This document shows positions 1 to 9,951 of a stretch of DNA of 64,000 nucleotides, piece after piece. How positions within the stretch are numbered: position 1 is the first letter of the stretch; every line of letters begins with the position of its first letter. The translations under genes were made by a program, and so were the position numbers. The notes beneath the pieces are model-generated. The model saw only the letters and a list, made by a program, of their open reading frames with translations. It ran no database searches and was not told the origin of the DNA. Source of the DNA: Nitrospira sp. (GTDB taxonomy: Bacteria; Nitrospirota; Nitrospiria; Nitrospirales; Nitrospiraceae); the NCBI GenBank assembly GCA_024331045.1, contig JANDJC010000009.1:1-64000 (forward strand), given 5' to 3'.

Positions 1-1196
1 TTGTTGGTTCGAAATGCTGGAAATTCGACATTTGACATCATGACGAACGCGGGGCTGTCCATCAGGCGGGGGAGTGAATCCCGTCGGACTTTGAGGAGCA
101 GCACGTCTCCTCCGCGGAGAATCCGGTCGTTTAGGTTTTCATGAACGACCTTGCCGTGGTGCCGAATGGCCAGGACGGTTGCACCAAAGTTGTCTCTGAA
201 CCGAATGCCTTTCAGGGATCGGCCGTCGAGCACCGAATAGGGAGCGACAACGGCTTCTAGCAACTGAGTATCCTCGGATACTATATCCTTGTCGTGCCAC
301 TTGATCTCAGGTTTTAGGGCTATACCCACTCGTTCTTGCAACTGTTTGATTTGCGCGACGTTGCATCGAACGAGCAATACGTCCCCCGCCTGCAGCACCA
401 TGGAAGGATCGGGAGACAGGGCTCGGCCTGCTCCTCGTCGAACTTCCAAAATGTCAAGTTCGATGTCCTTGACCAACGGGCAATCGCCGACGGTGGTGCC
501 GACGGACTTGGCTTCGGGAAGCAGAACGATCTCCGTCAAGTATTCGTCCATGCTGAAATGCCGCGTCAGATCCCCGCCAGCTCGGCGGTCCGGGATTAAG
601 CGCAGCCCAACGGCCAGCATGTACACCACGCCTGCGGCAAAGAACACCACACCAAGCGACGTCGTCTCGAACATGGCGAATTCCGGTTGCCCGTACCGCT
701 TGGCAATGGAGCTGACCACGATATTGGTTGAGGTGCCGATCAATGTGCAGACGCCGCCAAACATGGAGGCAAAGGAGAGCGGCATCAATAGTTTGGAGGG
801 ACTCACGCCGAGCGTGGGCGCCATGCCGATCACGACCGGCATCAGCATCGCGACCGCGGCAGTATTGTTGATGAAGGCGGAGATGGATCCCACGGTGAGC
901 ATCATCGTGAGCAGCAAGATCGTGGTGCCGTGTCGGCTGAACCGCATCAACCAGGAGCTGAGGATGTTTAAGGCCCCGCTTTTGAAAAGACCGGCGCTTA
1001 AGACCAACATGGCGCCGACTGTCACCGTCGCGGGGTTACTGAAGCCGGCCAGGCCCTCCTCAGGAGTCAGAATGCCGCCGAGCAGCAGCACGGCTATGAT
1101 GCCGAGCGCCACGACATCCACGGGTAGCTTTTCTGTAACGAACAAGACGACCGCGACGACGGTGACGACAAGCACGAATCCCATTTCAAGAGACAT
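1..1196 (-). CDS. SLC13/DASS-family anion permease with TrkA-C domains (partial, runs off window edge)
   Basis: Manual reverse translation from ATG at 1196: MSLEMGFVLVVTVVAVVLFVTEKLPVDVVALGIIAVLLLGG...INNTAAVAMLMPVVIGMAP...GTSTNIVVSS, then TrkA-C-like repeats; no stop before base 1 (not in ORF track for that reason). Confidence 0.85.
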   Translation of the reverse strand, partial: MSLEMGFVLVVTVVAVVLFVTEKLPVDVVALGIIAVLLLGGILTPEEGLAGFSNPATVTVGAMLVLSAGLFKSGALNILSSWLMRFSRHGTTILLLTMMLTVGSISAFINNTAAVAMLMPVVIGMAPTLGVSPSKLLMPLSFASMFGGVCTLIGTSTNIVVSSIAKRYGQPEFAMFETTSLGVVFFAAGVVYMLAVGLRLIPDRRAGGDLTRHFSMDEYLTEIVLLPEAKSVGTTVGDCPLVKDIELDILEVRRGAGRALSPDPSMVLQAGDVLLVRCNVAQIKQLQERVGIALKPEIKWHDKDIVSEDTQLLEAVVAPYSVLDGRSLKGIRFRDNFGATVLAIRHHGKVVHENLNDRILRGGDVLLLKVRRDSLPRLMDSPAFVMMSNVEFPAFRTN

Positions 1197-1404
1197 GGGA
1201 ATCTTTCCTCAAAGGAAACCGAGATGCTCTTGGTTGGCGAGCTGGAACGGAGAATCGGACTTCGATTCCGTGCGCATGCGTCGCCGTCGGCGTGGAAAAC
1301 GCGTCACATGATAGCGATTGTGGGCAGGCAATATCCATGAGTTCGATGGTTCGCGCGATGTGGCGAGGACGAGTAGGGAGGAATGCCCTTGCGCGGGATG
1401 CCCC

Positions 1405-2637
1405 TCACTCGTACCGCATGGCGTCGATCGGGTTCAGTTTCGACGCCTTGTTGGCCGGATAGAGGCCGAAGAACAGCCCCACGGCGAGCGAAAACAGGAA
1501 GGAAGCGGCCACCGCACGCGAATTGATGATCGTGGGCCACCCGATCATGGCCGTGAGCAGCCGAGCGATACCGACACCCGTCGCGACGCCGAGCAGGCCC
1601 CCCAAGGCCGTCATGATCACGGCTTCGATGAGAAACTGAAACAGGATGTGCGCCCGCGTGGCGCCGACCGCCATGCGCAGGCCGATTTCCCGCGTCCGTT
1701 CCGTGACCGAGACCAGCAGGATGTTCATGATGCCGATGCCGCCCACGACCAACGAGATGGAGGCGATGCTCATCAGCATGAGCATCATGGTCCGACTCGC
1801 CCCGGCGATGGTCTGGGCGATGTCTTCCAAGGTGCGAATCGTAAAGTCATCCTCGTCGGACGGCTGCAACCGGTGTCTGGTTCGCAACAGATCCCGGATG
1901 TCCTCCGTGACGGCCGGAACGTCGGCGTGCGTGTCCGTCTCCACGAGAACGATCCCCACGGTTCCCAGAAAGCTTGTGCCGAAGACCTTGCGTTCGGCGG
2001 TCGAAAAGGGCAGCACGACCAGATCGTCTTGATCCTGGCCGGTGACGGATTGCCCCTTGGAGCCCAGCACACCGATCACGTGAAAGGGGACGTTGCGGAT
2101 GCGGATCTCGGCGCCCACGACGTCTTCTCCCGGCTCGAACAAGTTCCGAACGACGGTCGTTCCCAACACGGCGACCTTGGCCGCCGAGTCCAAGTCCGAC
2201 TGGGTAAAGAACGACCCTTGGATGATCGGCCAGTTGCGCAGGTGGGGGAACAACGGCGTCGTGCCGAAGACGACCGTGCTCCAGTTCTTGTTTTCCCGGA
2301 CGACCTGCAGTACGGATCGGCTTCCGTACAGAACCGCCGTCACGCCGGACACTTTTCTCTCGATGTCCTCGGCGTCGTCAACGGTCAGGGTGGAGGCCGT
2401 ACCCAGACCGCCGCGGATGCCCCCGACCGTCGTCGCGCCGGGGATGACGATGAGGACGTTGGTGCCCAGACTGGCGATCTCCGCCTGGATCGCGGCGGTC
2501 GCGCCCTGCCCCAGGCTCACCATGGCCACGACGGCGCCGATGCCGATGATGACGCCGAGCATGGTCAGCCCGGCCCGCAAGGGATTGCGCCTGAGCACGC
2601 GAAGGGCGGAGAGGATTGTCAGCCAGAGGAAAGACAT
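1405..2637 (-). CDS. MacB-like ABC transporter permease (FtsX domain)
   Basis: MSFLWLTILSALRVLRRNPLRAGLTMLGVIIGIGAVVAMVSLGQGA...; C-terminal SISLVVGGIGIMNILLVSVTERTREIGLRMAVGA; start set at internal ATG 2637. Confidence 0.88.
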   Translation of the reverse strand: MSFLWLTILSALRVLRRNPLRAGLTMLGVIIGIGAVVAMVSLGQGATAAIQAEIASLGTNVLIVIPGATTVGGIRGGLGTASTLTVDDAEDIERKVSGVTAVLYGSRSVLQVVRENKNWSTVVFGTTPLFPHLRNWPIIQGSFFTQSDLDSAAKVAVLGTTVVRNLFEPGEDVVGAEIRIRNVPFHVIGVLGSKGQSVTGQDQDDLVVLPFSTAERKVFGTSFLGTVGIVLVETDTHADVPAVTEDIRDLLRTRHRLQPSDEDDFTIRTLEDIAQTIAGASRTMMLMLMSIASISLVVGGIGIMNILLVSVTERTREIGLRMAVGATRAHILFQFLIEAVIMTALGGLLGVATGVGIARLLTAMIGWPTIINSRAVAASFLFSLAVGLFFGLYPANKASKLNPIDAMRYE

Positions 2638-2740
2638 TGTCCCGTTACCGATTCCGACTCTCGTTGATGCCGTCGCCTCTCCTGAGCCCGGCGCGCCGGA
2701 CCCGATCAATGAACCACGGGCGAACCAGAGGCCCCGCCCA

Positions 2741-4075
2741 TCATCTGACCTTGGGACCGAGCTCGAACCCCGGCGGCAACGTTCGGTTTCGCCCTTCATC
2801 GGGCGTTTCAATGCCGACGACGACCTGGTCGCCTTCCCGTAGTGCACCGTCCACGATTTCCGTATAGAGGGAATCGGCAATGCCGGTCGTCACCGGCACG
2901 CGGCGGACTTGCCCGTCGGCGTCTTTCACCCAGACGGCCGTCGTCTTGCGGTCGATCGGCGCGCCGGGCATCCGAAACCGCAGGGCTCCGTTCGGCACCC
3001 TGAGCGCCCGTTCTTTTTCCTCCGTGACGATCGTGACCGTCGCGGTCATGCCGGGTTTCAGTTTCAGGTGTCGGTTGTCGACCGTGATGACGACGTCGTA
3101 GGTCACGACGTTTTGGACGACGACCGGCGCATGGCGGACCTGTGCGACGGTCCCTTCGAACCATTCTCTGGGGTAGGCGTCCACGCGGAAACGGGCCGGT
3201 TTGCCTTCGACCACGCCGCCGATGTCGGCTTCGCTCACGTTGGCGTTGACCTGCATCCGCGACAAGTCTTGCGCGATCACGAACAACGTCGGGGTTTGAA
3301 AGCTGGCGGCGACGGTTTGGCCGACATCCACATTACGGGAGATGACGATGCCGTCCACCGGAGAATAGATGGTGGTGTAGCCAAGGTCCAGTTCAGCCGC
3401 TGCGAGGGTCGCGTGGGCCTGCTCGAGCTGCGCTTGGGCCGCCTCCACCTGCGCGAGGGCGTCTTGATAGTTGGTGTCGGCCAGGTCGAGTTCGGCCTGC
3501 GAGACGAACTCCTGCTCTCGCAAGGCCGCCATGCGATCGCGATCCCGCTTCCTCTGCGCGGCGAGGTTCTTCGCCTTGGCCAAACCGGCCGATGCGCTTT
3601 TGACTGTCGCACGGGCTTGAGCGAGGCGGGCCAGAAACGGTTGCTGATCGAGCTGGGCCAGCACCTGGCCCTTCGTGACCTCGGAATTAAAGTCCACGAA
3701 CAGTCGAGCGATTTTACCAGAAACTTGACTGCCGACTTGGACGGACATGACTGGATTGACCGTGCCGGTCGCGGTCACCAAAGCGGTGATGGGACCCCGG
3801 TCGACGGGGAGGGTCTTGTAGATGACCGGAGGCGCGGACGACGTCCACCAGTACCAAGCTCCGGCGCCCAGTGCGAGCAGAGCCGTCCCAATTCCGATGA
3901 GCCAGGGAAGGCGGGACATCGGCCCTGTGGGGGGGGCCTCAATTCTGGAACTGTGAGGGGCCAGGTCTCGTTCAGCCGGTGGAAGGGGGGAGGGCAGGGC
4001 GGACGGATTCCGTTCGCGTGCAACCGGTTGGGTTGTCCGGCTATCAGGGGGTGATTCACTCGGCTCGCCGATCAT
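2741..4075 (-). CDS. MacA/HlyD-like periplasmic adaptor (membrane fusion protein)
   Basis: VTATGTVNPVMSVQVGSQVSGKIARLFVDFNSEVTKGQVLAQLD, coiled-coil, SPVDGIVISRNVDVGQTVAASFQTPTLF; ATG 4075 overlaps ATPase stop (ATGA). Confidence 0.88.
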   Translation of the reverse strand: MIGEPSESPPDSRTTQPVARERNPSALPSPLPPAERDLAPHSSRIEAPPTGPMSRLPWLIGIGTALLALGAGAWYWWTSSAPPVIYKTLPVDRGPITALVTATGTVNPVMSVQVGSQVSGKIARLFVDFNSEVTKGQVLAQLDQQPFLARLAQARATVKSASAGLAKAKNLAAQRKRDRDRMAALREQEFVSQAELDLADTNYQDALAQVEAAQAQLEQAHATLAAAELDLGYTTIYSPVDGIVISRNVDVGQTVAASFQTPTLFVIAQDLSRMQVNANVSEADIGGVVEGKPARFRVDAYPREWFEGTVAQVRHAPVVVQNVVTYDVVITVDNRHLKLKPGMTATVTIVTEEKERALRVPNGALRFRMPGAPIDRKTTAVWVKDADGQVRRVPVTTGIADSLYTEIVDGALREGDQVVVGIETPDEGRNRTLPPGFELGPKVR

Positions 4076-6873
4076 GCGGGCAGTTCCCTCTGCGCCAATG
4101 GCGACGGTCGCCGCCTCAACCGATTGACGAACAGCTTGCGTCCTTCCTCGGCCAGAAGCAATCCTGCTCCTCCCATGGTTAATGGACCGAAGATCCACGG
4201 CGGAAGGGAGCTGGTGCCAAACAGGCGATGGCCGATCGGCGTATAGGCCACGAATGCAAAGATAACCAGCTCCGCGAGGATTCCCCAGAGGATGAGCGGA
4301 TTGGAGAACCAGCCGATCCTGGCAACGGAGAGATGGTCAGATCGGCAGGCGAATACGTTGGCGACCTGAGCCAGCACAATGGCCGCCAGGGTGACGGTCG
4401 TGGCCTCACGGTAGAGAGGAGAGGACCAGTCAAGCGGCGTGCCCCACACCCATCCTTGGCTGGTCAGATACAGAAAAAACGCCGTCATCGCCGTGACCGC
4501 TTCGATCACACCCAAAAAGAGGTACGCTCTCAGAAGCAGGGGAAGGTTCAGCATCCGTTCGCGCCGGTCGCGCGGCGGACGATCCATGACGTCGATGTGG
4601 GGCCGCTCCGCACCGAGGCCGAGCGCCGGAATCATGTCGGTGCCGAGATCGACCGCCAGTATTTGGGGAACCGTGAGCGCTAGTGGCCAGCCGGCGAGGC
4701 CATATCCCACAAAGGGGACGATTTCCGGGACGTTGCTTGCCAAGATATAGGTGGAGAACTTGCGGATGTTGTCGTACACCGTCCGGCCTTCTTCGATCGC
4801 ATACACGATCGTCGCGAAGTTGTCGTCGAGCACAATCATGTCGGCCGTTTCTTTGGCAACGTCGGACCCGCTGAGGCCCATGGCCACGCCAATGTCTGCT
4901 CGTTTGAGCGCCGGCGCGTCGTTGACGCCATCGCCTGTGACGGCCACGACTTCACCCATGTCCTTGAGTATGGACACCACTCGAAGTTTGTGGCGCGGCG
5001 CCATGCGCGCAAACAGAGGTGGAGAGCCGACCGGCGATGGCTTCAAGAGCTCACGTAATTGTTCATCGCTCAGATGGTCGAGCTGAGTGCCCTCGATGAC
5101 GGTGGGGGGGACGTTCGCATCCTCGGTCCTCTGGCCCGCCACCAAGCCGATTTCCCTCGCCACGGCCAATGCGGTCAGCGGATGGTCGCCGGTGATCATC
5201 ACGACGCGGACGCCGGCTTGGCGACAGATAGCGACGGCTGCCGGCACTTCTCGCCTTGGTGGGTCCACCATGGCGACCAGACCCAAAAAGGTGAGGTCTC
5301 GCTCAATGGTCTCCACTTCGATCCGTTCGGGTTGGTGAGCGACCTCGCGCATGGCGATCGCCAGCACTCGGTGGGCTTGCTCCGCGAAGGCTCGGCTTTG
5401 ATTGGTGATCGTTGCCCGTTCCTCCTCCGTCAGGGGATGGGACGTTCCGTTCAGGAGGATTGCAGTGCAGAGTGGCAGCACCGATTCGGGAGCGCCCTTG
5501 GTGAAGGCGAGCAGTCGGCCTTCCGACCAATGGAGTGTGCTCATTCGTTTGCGATCAGCATCAAAGGGTAACTCTCCCATGCGGCGGAGAGACGGGCGAT
5601 GGGCCAAGCCATGGTCGATAACGAATTCCAGAAGCGCCACTTCGGTAGGATCGCCAGTCGCTGTCCACCGTCCGTCTGCCCGCCGGATCCGCTTGGCGTT
5701 ATGGCAATGGAGCAGTACGTCGAAAAACCGCCGCCAACGGTGTGCTTCCGCCAAGCTGATCAACCGGCCCGCGGCCACGAAACAGGCTTCCCGCGACTCG
5801 ACCACCATACCGTCCACATAGAAGCGATCGACCTTCATGCGGTTTTCGGTCAAGGTGCCGGTCTTGTCGGTACAGATGACGGTCGTACAGCCGAGTGTTT
5901 CGACAGCGGGCAAATGTTTGATCAGCATGTTCCGCTTCGCCATGCGTTGGCTGCTCATGGCGAGGGCCAAGGTGACGGTCGGCAACAATCCCTCCGGTAC
6001 GTTGGCCACGATGATGCCGATGCCGAAGACGAAGCTGGTCCAGAGACTCAAGCCTGTCCACAGGCCGATCAAGAAGGAGGCGATGCCGATGGTTACAGAC
6101 AGGGCGGCCACCGTTCGCGTCACTTTGGCGATCTCCAGTTGAAGCGGACTGGCACCGGCTTCTGTAGCGGTGGCCAGGGCGGCAACCTTGCCGAATTCCG
6201 AGCGCATGCCGGTGGCGAACACGACGGCTCGCCCATGTCCCGAGAGAATCGTCGTGCCCGCAAACACGAGGTTCGGCAGATCGAGTCGATGGCCATCCGC
6301 GACGGGATCGGCCGTCCGCCGTTTGGGATGTGCCTCGCCCGTCAGGGCGGCGTTGTCTACCCGCATGCCGATCGCTTCGACGAGACGTGCATCCGCCGGC
6401 ACACACTCGCCTTCCTCAAGGATCAGCAGGTCGCCGGGTACGATGTTGCGCCGCTCGATTTCGACTGGTTGTCCATCACGCATCACCCACGCCTTGTCTG
6501 GCAACAGGCGACGGAGCGCTGCGAAAGTTTGTTCCGCCTTGTATTCCTGAATGAAGGCGAAGACGGCGTTGATCACAATGACGGCCACGATGGCCCAGCC
6601 TATCGTGGCCATGCTTTCGTCCGGATTCAGCCAGTCCGCCAGGAACGATAAGCCGGCTGCGATCCACAGGAGGATGGCGAGAAAGTGGGTGAAATGGCGG
6701 TTGAGGTTCCGGAGCAGGGAGCTTCGGCCTGGCTCAAGCAGCATGTTCGGGCCATACTCCTGAAGTCGCCTGCTGGCTTCGTGGGAGGCAAGACCGGCTT
6801 CGGTCGTGGCCAATTGTCGCAGCACCTCCTCCACCGAGAGGCGGTGGATGTCTTCGTGGGTCAGTTCAGACAC
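4072..6873 (-). CDS. P2-type cation-transporting P-type ATPase
   Basis: 933 aa; DKTGTLTENRM phosphorylation motif, MITGDHPLTA, VTGDGVNDAPALKRADIGVAMG; GTG start overlaps USP stop. Confidence 0.93.
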   Translation of the reverse strand: MSELTHEDIHRLSVEEVLRQLATTEAGLASHEASRRLQEYGPNMLLEPGRSSLLRNLNRHFTHFLAILLWIAAGLSFLADWLNPDESMATIGWAIVAVIVINAVFAFIQEYKAEQTFAALRRLLPDKAWVMRDGQPVEIERRNIVPGDLLILEEGECVPADARLVEAIGMRVDNAALTGEAHPKRRTADPVADGHRLDLPNLVFAGTTILSGHGRAVVFATGMRSEFGKVAALATATEAGASPLQLEIAKVTRTVAALSVTIGIASFLIGLWTGLSLWTSFVFGIGIIVANVPEGLLPTVTLALAMSSQRMAKRNMLIKHLPAVETLGCTTVICTDKTGTLTENRMKVDRFYVDGMVVESREACFVAAGRLISLAEAHRWRRFFDVLLHCHNAKRIRRADGRWTATGDPTEVALLEFVIDHGLAHRPSLRRMGELPFDADRKRMSTLHWSEGRLLAFTKGAPESVLPLCTAILLNGTSHPLTEEERATITNQSRAFAEQAHRVLAIAMREVAHQPERIEVETIERDLTFLGLVAMVDPPRREVPAAVAICRQAGVRVVMITGDHPLTALAVAREIGLVAGQRTEDANVPPTVIEGTQLDHLSDEQLRELLKPSPVGSPPLFARMAPRHKLRVVSILKDMGEVVAVTGDGVNDAPALKRADIGVAMGLSGSDVAKETADMIVLDDNFATIVYAIEEGRTVYDNIRKFSTYILASNVPEIVPFVGYGLAGWPLALTVPQILAVDLGTDMIPALGLGAERPHIDVMDRPPRDRRERMLNLPLLLRAYLFLGVIEAVTAMTAFFLYLTSQGWVWGTPLDWSSPLYREATTVTLAAIVLAQVANVFACRSDHLSVARIGWFSNPLILWGILAELVIFAFVAYTPIGHRLFGTSSLPPWIFGPLTMGGAGLLLAEEGRKLFVNRLRRRPSPLAQRELPA

Positions 6874-7771
6874 GCAGGCCTCGAACGATCAATACTGAGC
6901 AGGGGGCGTACTTCAGGACCGTTTCCGAGACGCTTCCCAAGTGGAGTTGCTTCTGGGAGGACAATCCTCGTGAGCCAACGGTCAGGAGGTCAACGTGGTT
7001 GAGTGTCGCCAGCCGAATGATAGCATCGGTGACATGGTCGAACTGCACTTCGGTGGTTACAGCAAAGCCGTCTTTGAGGAAGTCTTCCCGCATCTTGGCG
7101 ACCAGCATCGTCGCCCGTTCAAAGGCCGGCTCGTTGAGTGATGTGATCTGCTGCTCGGTCAGGTAACGAGCCGCCAGATCCGTGACCGGCGAGAGGGCAG
7201 CCGAAAAGATGATAATTGAGGCAGATTCGGGCAGGATGCCGGACCGGAGAAATTTCGCCGCTCGCCGAGAATAGCGCGATTCATCAACTGCCAGAAGGAC
7301 TCGATCAATGGACGTGATCGGCTGTTTGACGGCAAGCACCGCGCAGTCAGCGAGGGCCGCAACCTTACGGGTGACACTGCCGAGGAGAAAGCCTTTGATA
7401 TCACTCACGCCGCGTGTCCCAAGAACGATGAGGTCCATTCGCTCGTGGGCGGCTCGTTGAACGATCGTGGCGGCGGGAGAGCCATGCAGTAAAAGGGACC
7501 GCACCGCCGTGCGTGGGCGCAGGGGCGATTGGCTGAGAGCCACCTCGAGGCGACTCATGGCCCGACGAAGGATCTCGTGCCCGGATTTTTCGAGAGCCGT
7601 TTTGGCGCCCCGATAGGTCGAGGTGTGAGGCGCGCCTACTGGTTTGAGGTGGCGGGTGTCCATAACATGGAGTACTGTGACGGAAGTCAGGGCGCTTCGG
7701 TCAAATGTACCGACCGCGTCGATCGCCCAGTGGGAAAATTCCGATCCATCCACGGCGCAGAGGATCTTCAT
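6866..7771 (-). CDS. Universal stress protein, tandem UspA domains
   Basis: MKILCAVDGSEFSHWAIDAV...LIVLGTRGVSDIKGFLLGSVTRKVAALADCAVLAVK and C-terminal LLTVGSRGLSSQKQLHLGSVSETVLKYAPCSVLIV. Confidence 0.9.
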   Translation of the reverse strand: MKILCAVDGSEFSHWAIDAVGTFDRSALTSVTVLHVMDTRHLKPVGAPHTSTYRGAKTALEKSGHEILRRAMSRLEVALSQSPLRPRTAVRSLLLHGSPAATIVQRAAHERMDLIVLGTRGVSDIKGFLLGSVTRKVAALADCAVLAVKQPITSIDRVLLAVDESRYSRRAAKFLRSGILPESASIIIFSAALSPVTDLAARYLTEQQITSLNEPAFERATMLVAKMREDFLKDGFAVTTEVQFDHVTDAIIRLATLNHVDLLTVGSRGLSSQKQLHLGSVSETVLKYAPCSVLIVRGLRV

Positions 7772-8040
7772 GGCGGTTCCTCCTGGAGGGAGTAGGTTCT
7801 GCTGGGTATTTAACCTGCATTGGCTGTGCCTGTAGGGTTGAGGAGAGCCGTGAGGAAGAGGAGAACCAGCCATCATGCTTGATGTTCCACGAGTTGTGCG
7901 TGGGGGATCACGCAAGAGCCTGGGGCATTTTGCGGCAGCTTGGTGCCATCACTGTAGTTATTTGGGGCAGTCGGATGACGGCAAAAAAAGAGAGAGGACC
8001 GAACCGAGAAACCAGTCCAACATGGGAGGGAGGTGAAATC

Positions 8041-8559
8041 ATGCCGAGAGGAATGCGTGCGACGGAACAGAAAACCCAGGGTGCTACGCGACCGGAGTTC
8101 TCCTCCATCACAGTGGGACAAGTGATGGAGACGAGGGTGCAGTCGGTTCATCTTCGGACCAAGGGCGACGTAATCGCGTCACTGATGATCGAGGGATTTG
8201 GATCCGTGCCCGTCATTGACCAACGGGGCAAGCTGATCGGAATTGTCAGCGAGCATGATCTGCTGGCGGCCCTTGATGAAGGCCGGGAGCTTGGGACCGT
8301 GACAGCCGGAGAGATCATGACAGGCAATCCCTATTCCGTTCCGGCCGAAACCAATCTCTCCACCCTGGTGCATGTCTTGCGGGCCAGTGATTTGGTGCGA
8401 GTGCCGGTCGTCGACAACAAAAATCGGCTGATTGGCATCATTGCACGTCGTGACGTCTTGCGGGCCTACCTGGGGGGTGGCGCGCTGGAAACGAGGAGAG
8501 CCAGCAAGACGAGGAGGACCAGAAGTAGAATAAGAAAGAACAGAAACACACGAACGTGA
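8041..8559 (+). CDS. CBS-domain-pair protein with Arg/Lys-rich C-terminal tail
   Basis: ITVGQVMETRVQSVHLRTKGDVIASLMIEGFGSVPVIDQRGKLIGIVSEHDLL...; tail RRASKTRRTRSRIRKNRNTRT. Confidence 0.88.
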   Translation: MPRGMRATEQKTQGATRPEFSSITVGQVMETRVQSVHLRTKGDVIASLMIEGFGSVPVIDQRGKLIGIVSEHDLLAALDEGRELGTVTAGEIMTGNPYSVPAETNLSTLVHVLRASDLVRVPVVDNKNRLIGIIARRDVLRAYLGGGALETRRASKTRRTRSRIRKNRNTRT

Positions 8560-8568
8560 GGGGGGACC

Positions 8569-9003
8569 ATGAGGCAGACGGAGTTTTTTCTCAAGGCATG
8601 TGATCCTCGGACTTTGACCGTGGGACAGATGATGCAGGACGCGGTGACGCGGTGTACGCCGCACACCGACGCGGCGACGATTGCCTACCTGATGACGCAT
8701 CGGAATTATGGGAGTCTCCCTGTTGTCGATGAAGAGGGTATGCTCATCGGCATTGTCACCGACTATGATCTTTTGCAGGCGATGATCGACGGTCGAGACC
8801 TACGAAAGATCACAGCGGCGGAGATCATGTCAAAAAATCCCCTGGCAGTCACCGAAGACCAAACGTTGGTCCAGGTGGCCGATCTATTTCAGGATCGATA
8901 CATCACCCGTGTGCCGGTGGTGAAGGAGGGCAAACTGGTGGGGATTCTGGCTCGTCGGGATCTGTTGTTCGGCTATCTGCGGGCTTCGCAGTATTGGGCG
9001 TAG
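8569..9003 (+). CDS. CBS-domain-pair protein
   Basis: LTVGQMMQDAVTRCTPHTDAATIAYLMTHRNYGSLPVVDEEGMLIGIVTDYDLLQ...MSKNPLAVTEDQTLVQVADLFQDRYITRVPVVKEGKLVGILARRDLL. Confidence 0.9.
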   Translation: MRQTEFFLKACDPRTLTVGQMMQDAVTRCTPHTDAATIAYLMTHRNYGSLPVVDEEGMLIGIVTDYDLLQAMIDGRDLRKITAAEIMSKNPLAVTEDQTLVQVADLFQDRYITRVPVVKEGKLVGILARRDLLFGYLRASQYWA

Positions 9004-9084
9004 GTACGGAGACGGGAGATGACCCTACGCTCAAGAAGACGGGCAGAAGGGGAAGGATGATGACTGATCCTGGGGGAGGACGAA

Positions 9085-9951
9085 ATGGGCGGTGGTTTCG
9101 GCGTGGAGGCGGCACGTCGAGCTCTCGTGCGAAGGGGAGAGAGGGTGATGGTCTTTGCGCTGATGGCGGCGCTTCCCATCGCCACCCATCCGGCCCAAGC
9201 CGCGCCGCTTCGCGGCCTGTGTGCGGTTCTGCATCCAAGCGATGAACGAATTGAGTGGGAATGTCGAACATTGCGGGCCGGCGAATCCCTCGAACGGCTG
9301 TTTGGGGAGCGATGGGTGGACGTCGCCCGGTTCAACCGTGTTGATCGGCGTCACACCGGTCCTGGCGTCTCCATCAAGGTGCCGAAGCAGGTTGAAGATC
9401 TGGCCGAATTTGAGCCGCTCCCTCTCGTGTATCCTCCGGCGGAAGGAGAGGCGAAGTTCATCCTTATTGATCTGTCTGAGCAATTCCTCGGCGCGTACGA
9501 ATATGGAGCGCTCCGGTTTTCGCTTCCCATCACGTCGGGGGCCCGCGCCGACCCCGATCGGACTCCCACCGGCGAGTTTCGCATCTCTGCTGCCCATCGT
9601 CGCCATCGGTCGAGCCTCTATACCATTGAGGGCACCGAGCGCCCCTATCCGATGAACTACGCGCTTCGGTTCTACACTAGTCGCGCAGGTGTCTCGTACT
9701 GGATTCACGGGCGGGATGTGCCGGGCTATCCCGCCTCGCACGGGTGTATCGGTCTCTATGACGAGCCGATGCAGAAAGAACAGTACGGCATGCCACGCGA
9801 TCCAAAATTGAACGACGCGAAACGGTTGTTCGAATGGGTGCTGGGCAACGAAACGCAGGATGATCGCCTGATCCTGCTTCCCCAAGGACCCCGCGTGCAC
9901 ATCATCGGTCGGCCGCCAGGCGTGTCTCCATTGAAACTGAGACATCGCTAA
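9085..9951 (+). CDS. L,D-transpeptidase (YkuD/ErfK family); mature start possibly at ATG 9148
   Basis: IHGRDVPGYPASHGCIGLYDEPM catalytic His/Cys motif; signal-like MVFALMAALPIATHPAQA. Confidence 0.88.
   Translation: MGGGFGVEAARRALVRRGERVMVFALMAALPIATHPAQAAPLRGLCAVLHPSDERIEWECRTLRAGESLERLFGERWVDVARFNRVDRRHTGPGVSIKVPKQVEDLAEFEPLPLVYPPAEGEAKFILIDLSEQFLGAYEYGALRFSLPITSGARADPDRTPTGEFRISAAHRRHRSSLYTIEGTERPYPMNYALRFYTSRAGVSYWIHGRDVPGYPASHGCIGLYDEPMQKEQYGMPRDPKLNDAKRLFEWVLGNETQDDRLILLPQGPRVHIIGRPPGVSPLKLRHR

Noticed and set aside
289-1311. 340-aa plus-strand ORF
   Set aside because: Antisense of the SLC13 transporter frame (1-1196 minus), which has clear transmembrane and TrkA-C sequence; low-complexity S/T/P-rich composition typical of GC-rich antisense frames.
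1318-2667. 449-aa plus-strand ORF
   Set aside because: Antisense of the MacB-like permease; D/H/Q/R-rich antisense composition.
2909-4054. 381-aa plus-strand ORF
   Set aside because: Antisense of the MacA-like adaptor gene.
5599-6651. 350-aa plus-strand ORF
   Set aside because: Antisense of the P-type ATPase.
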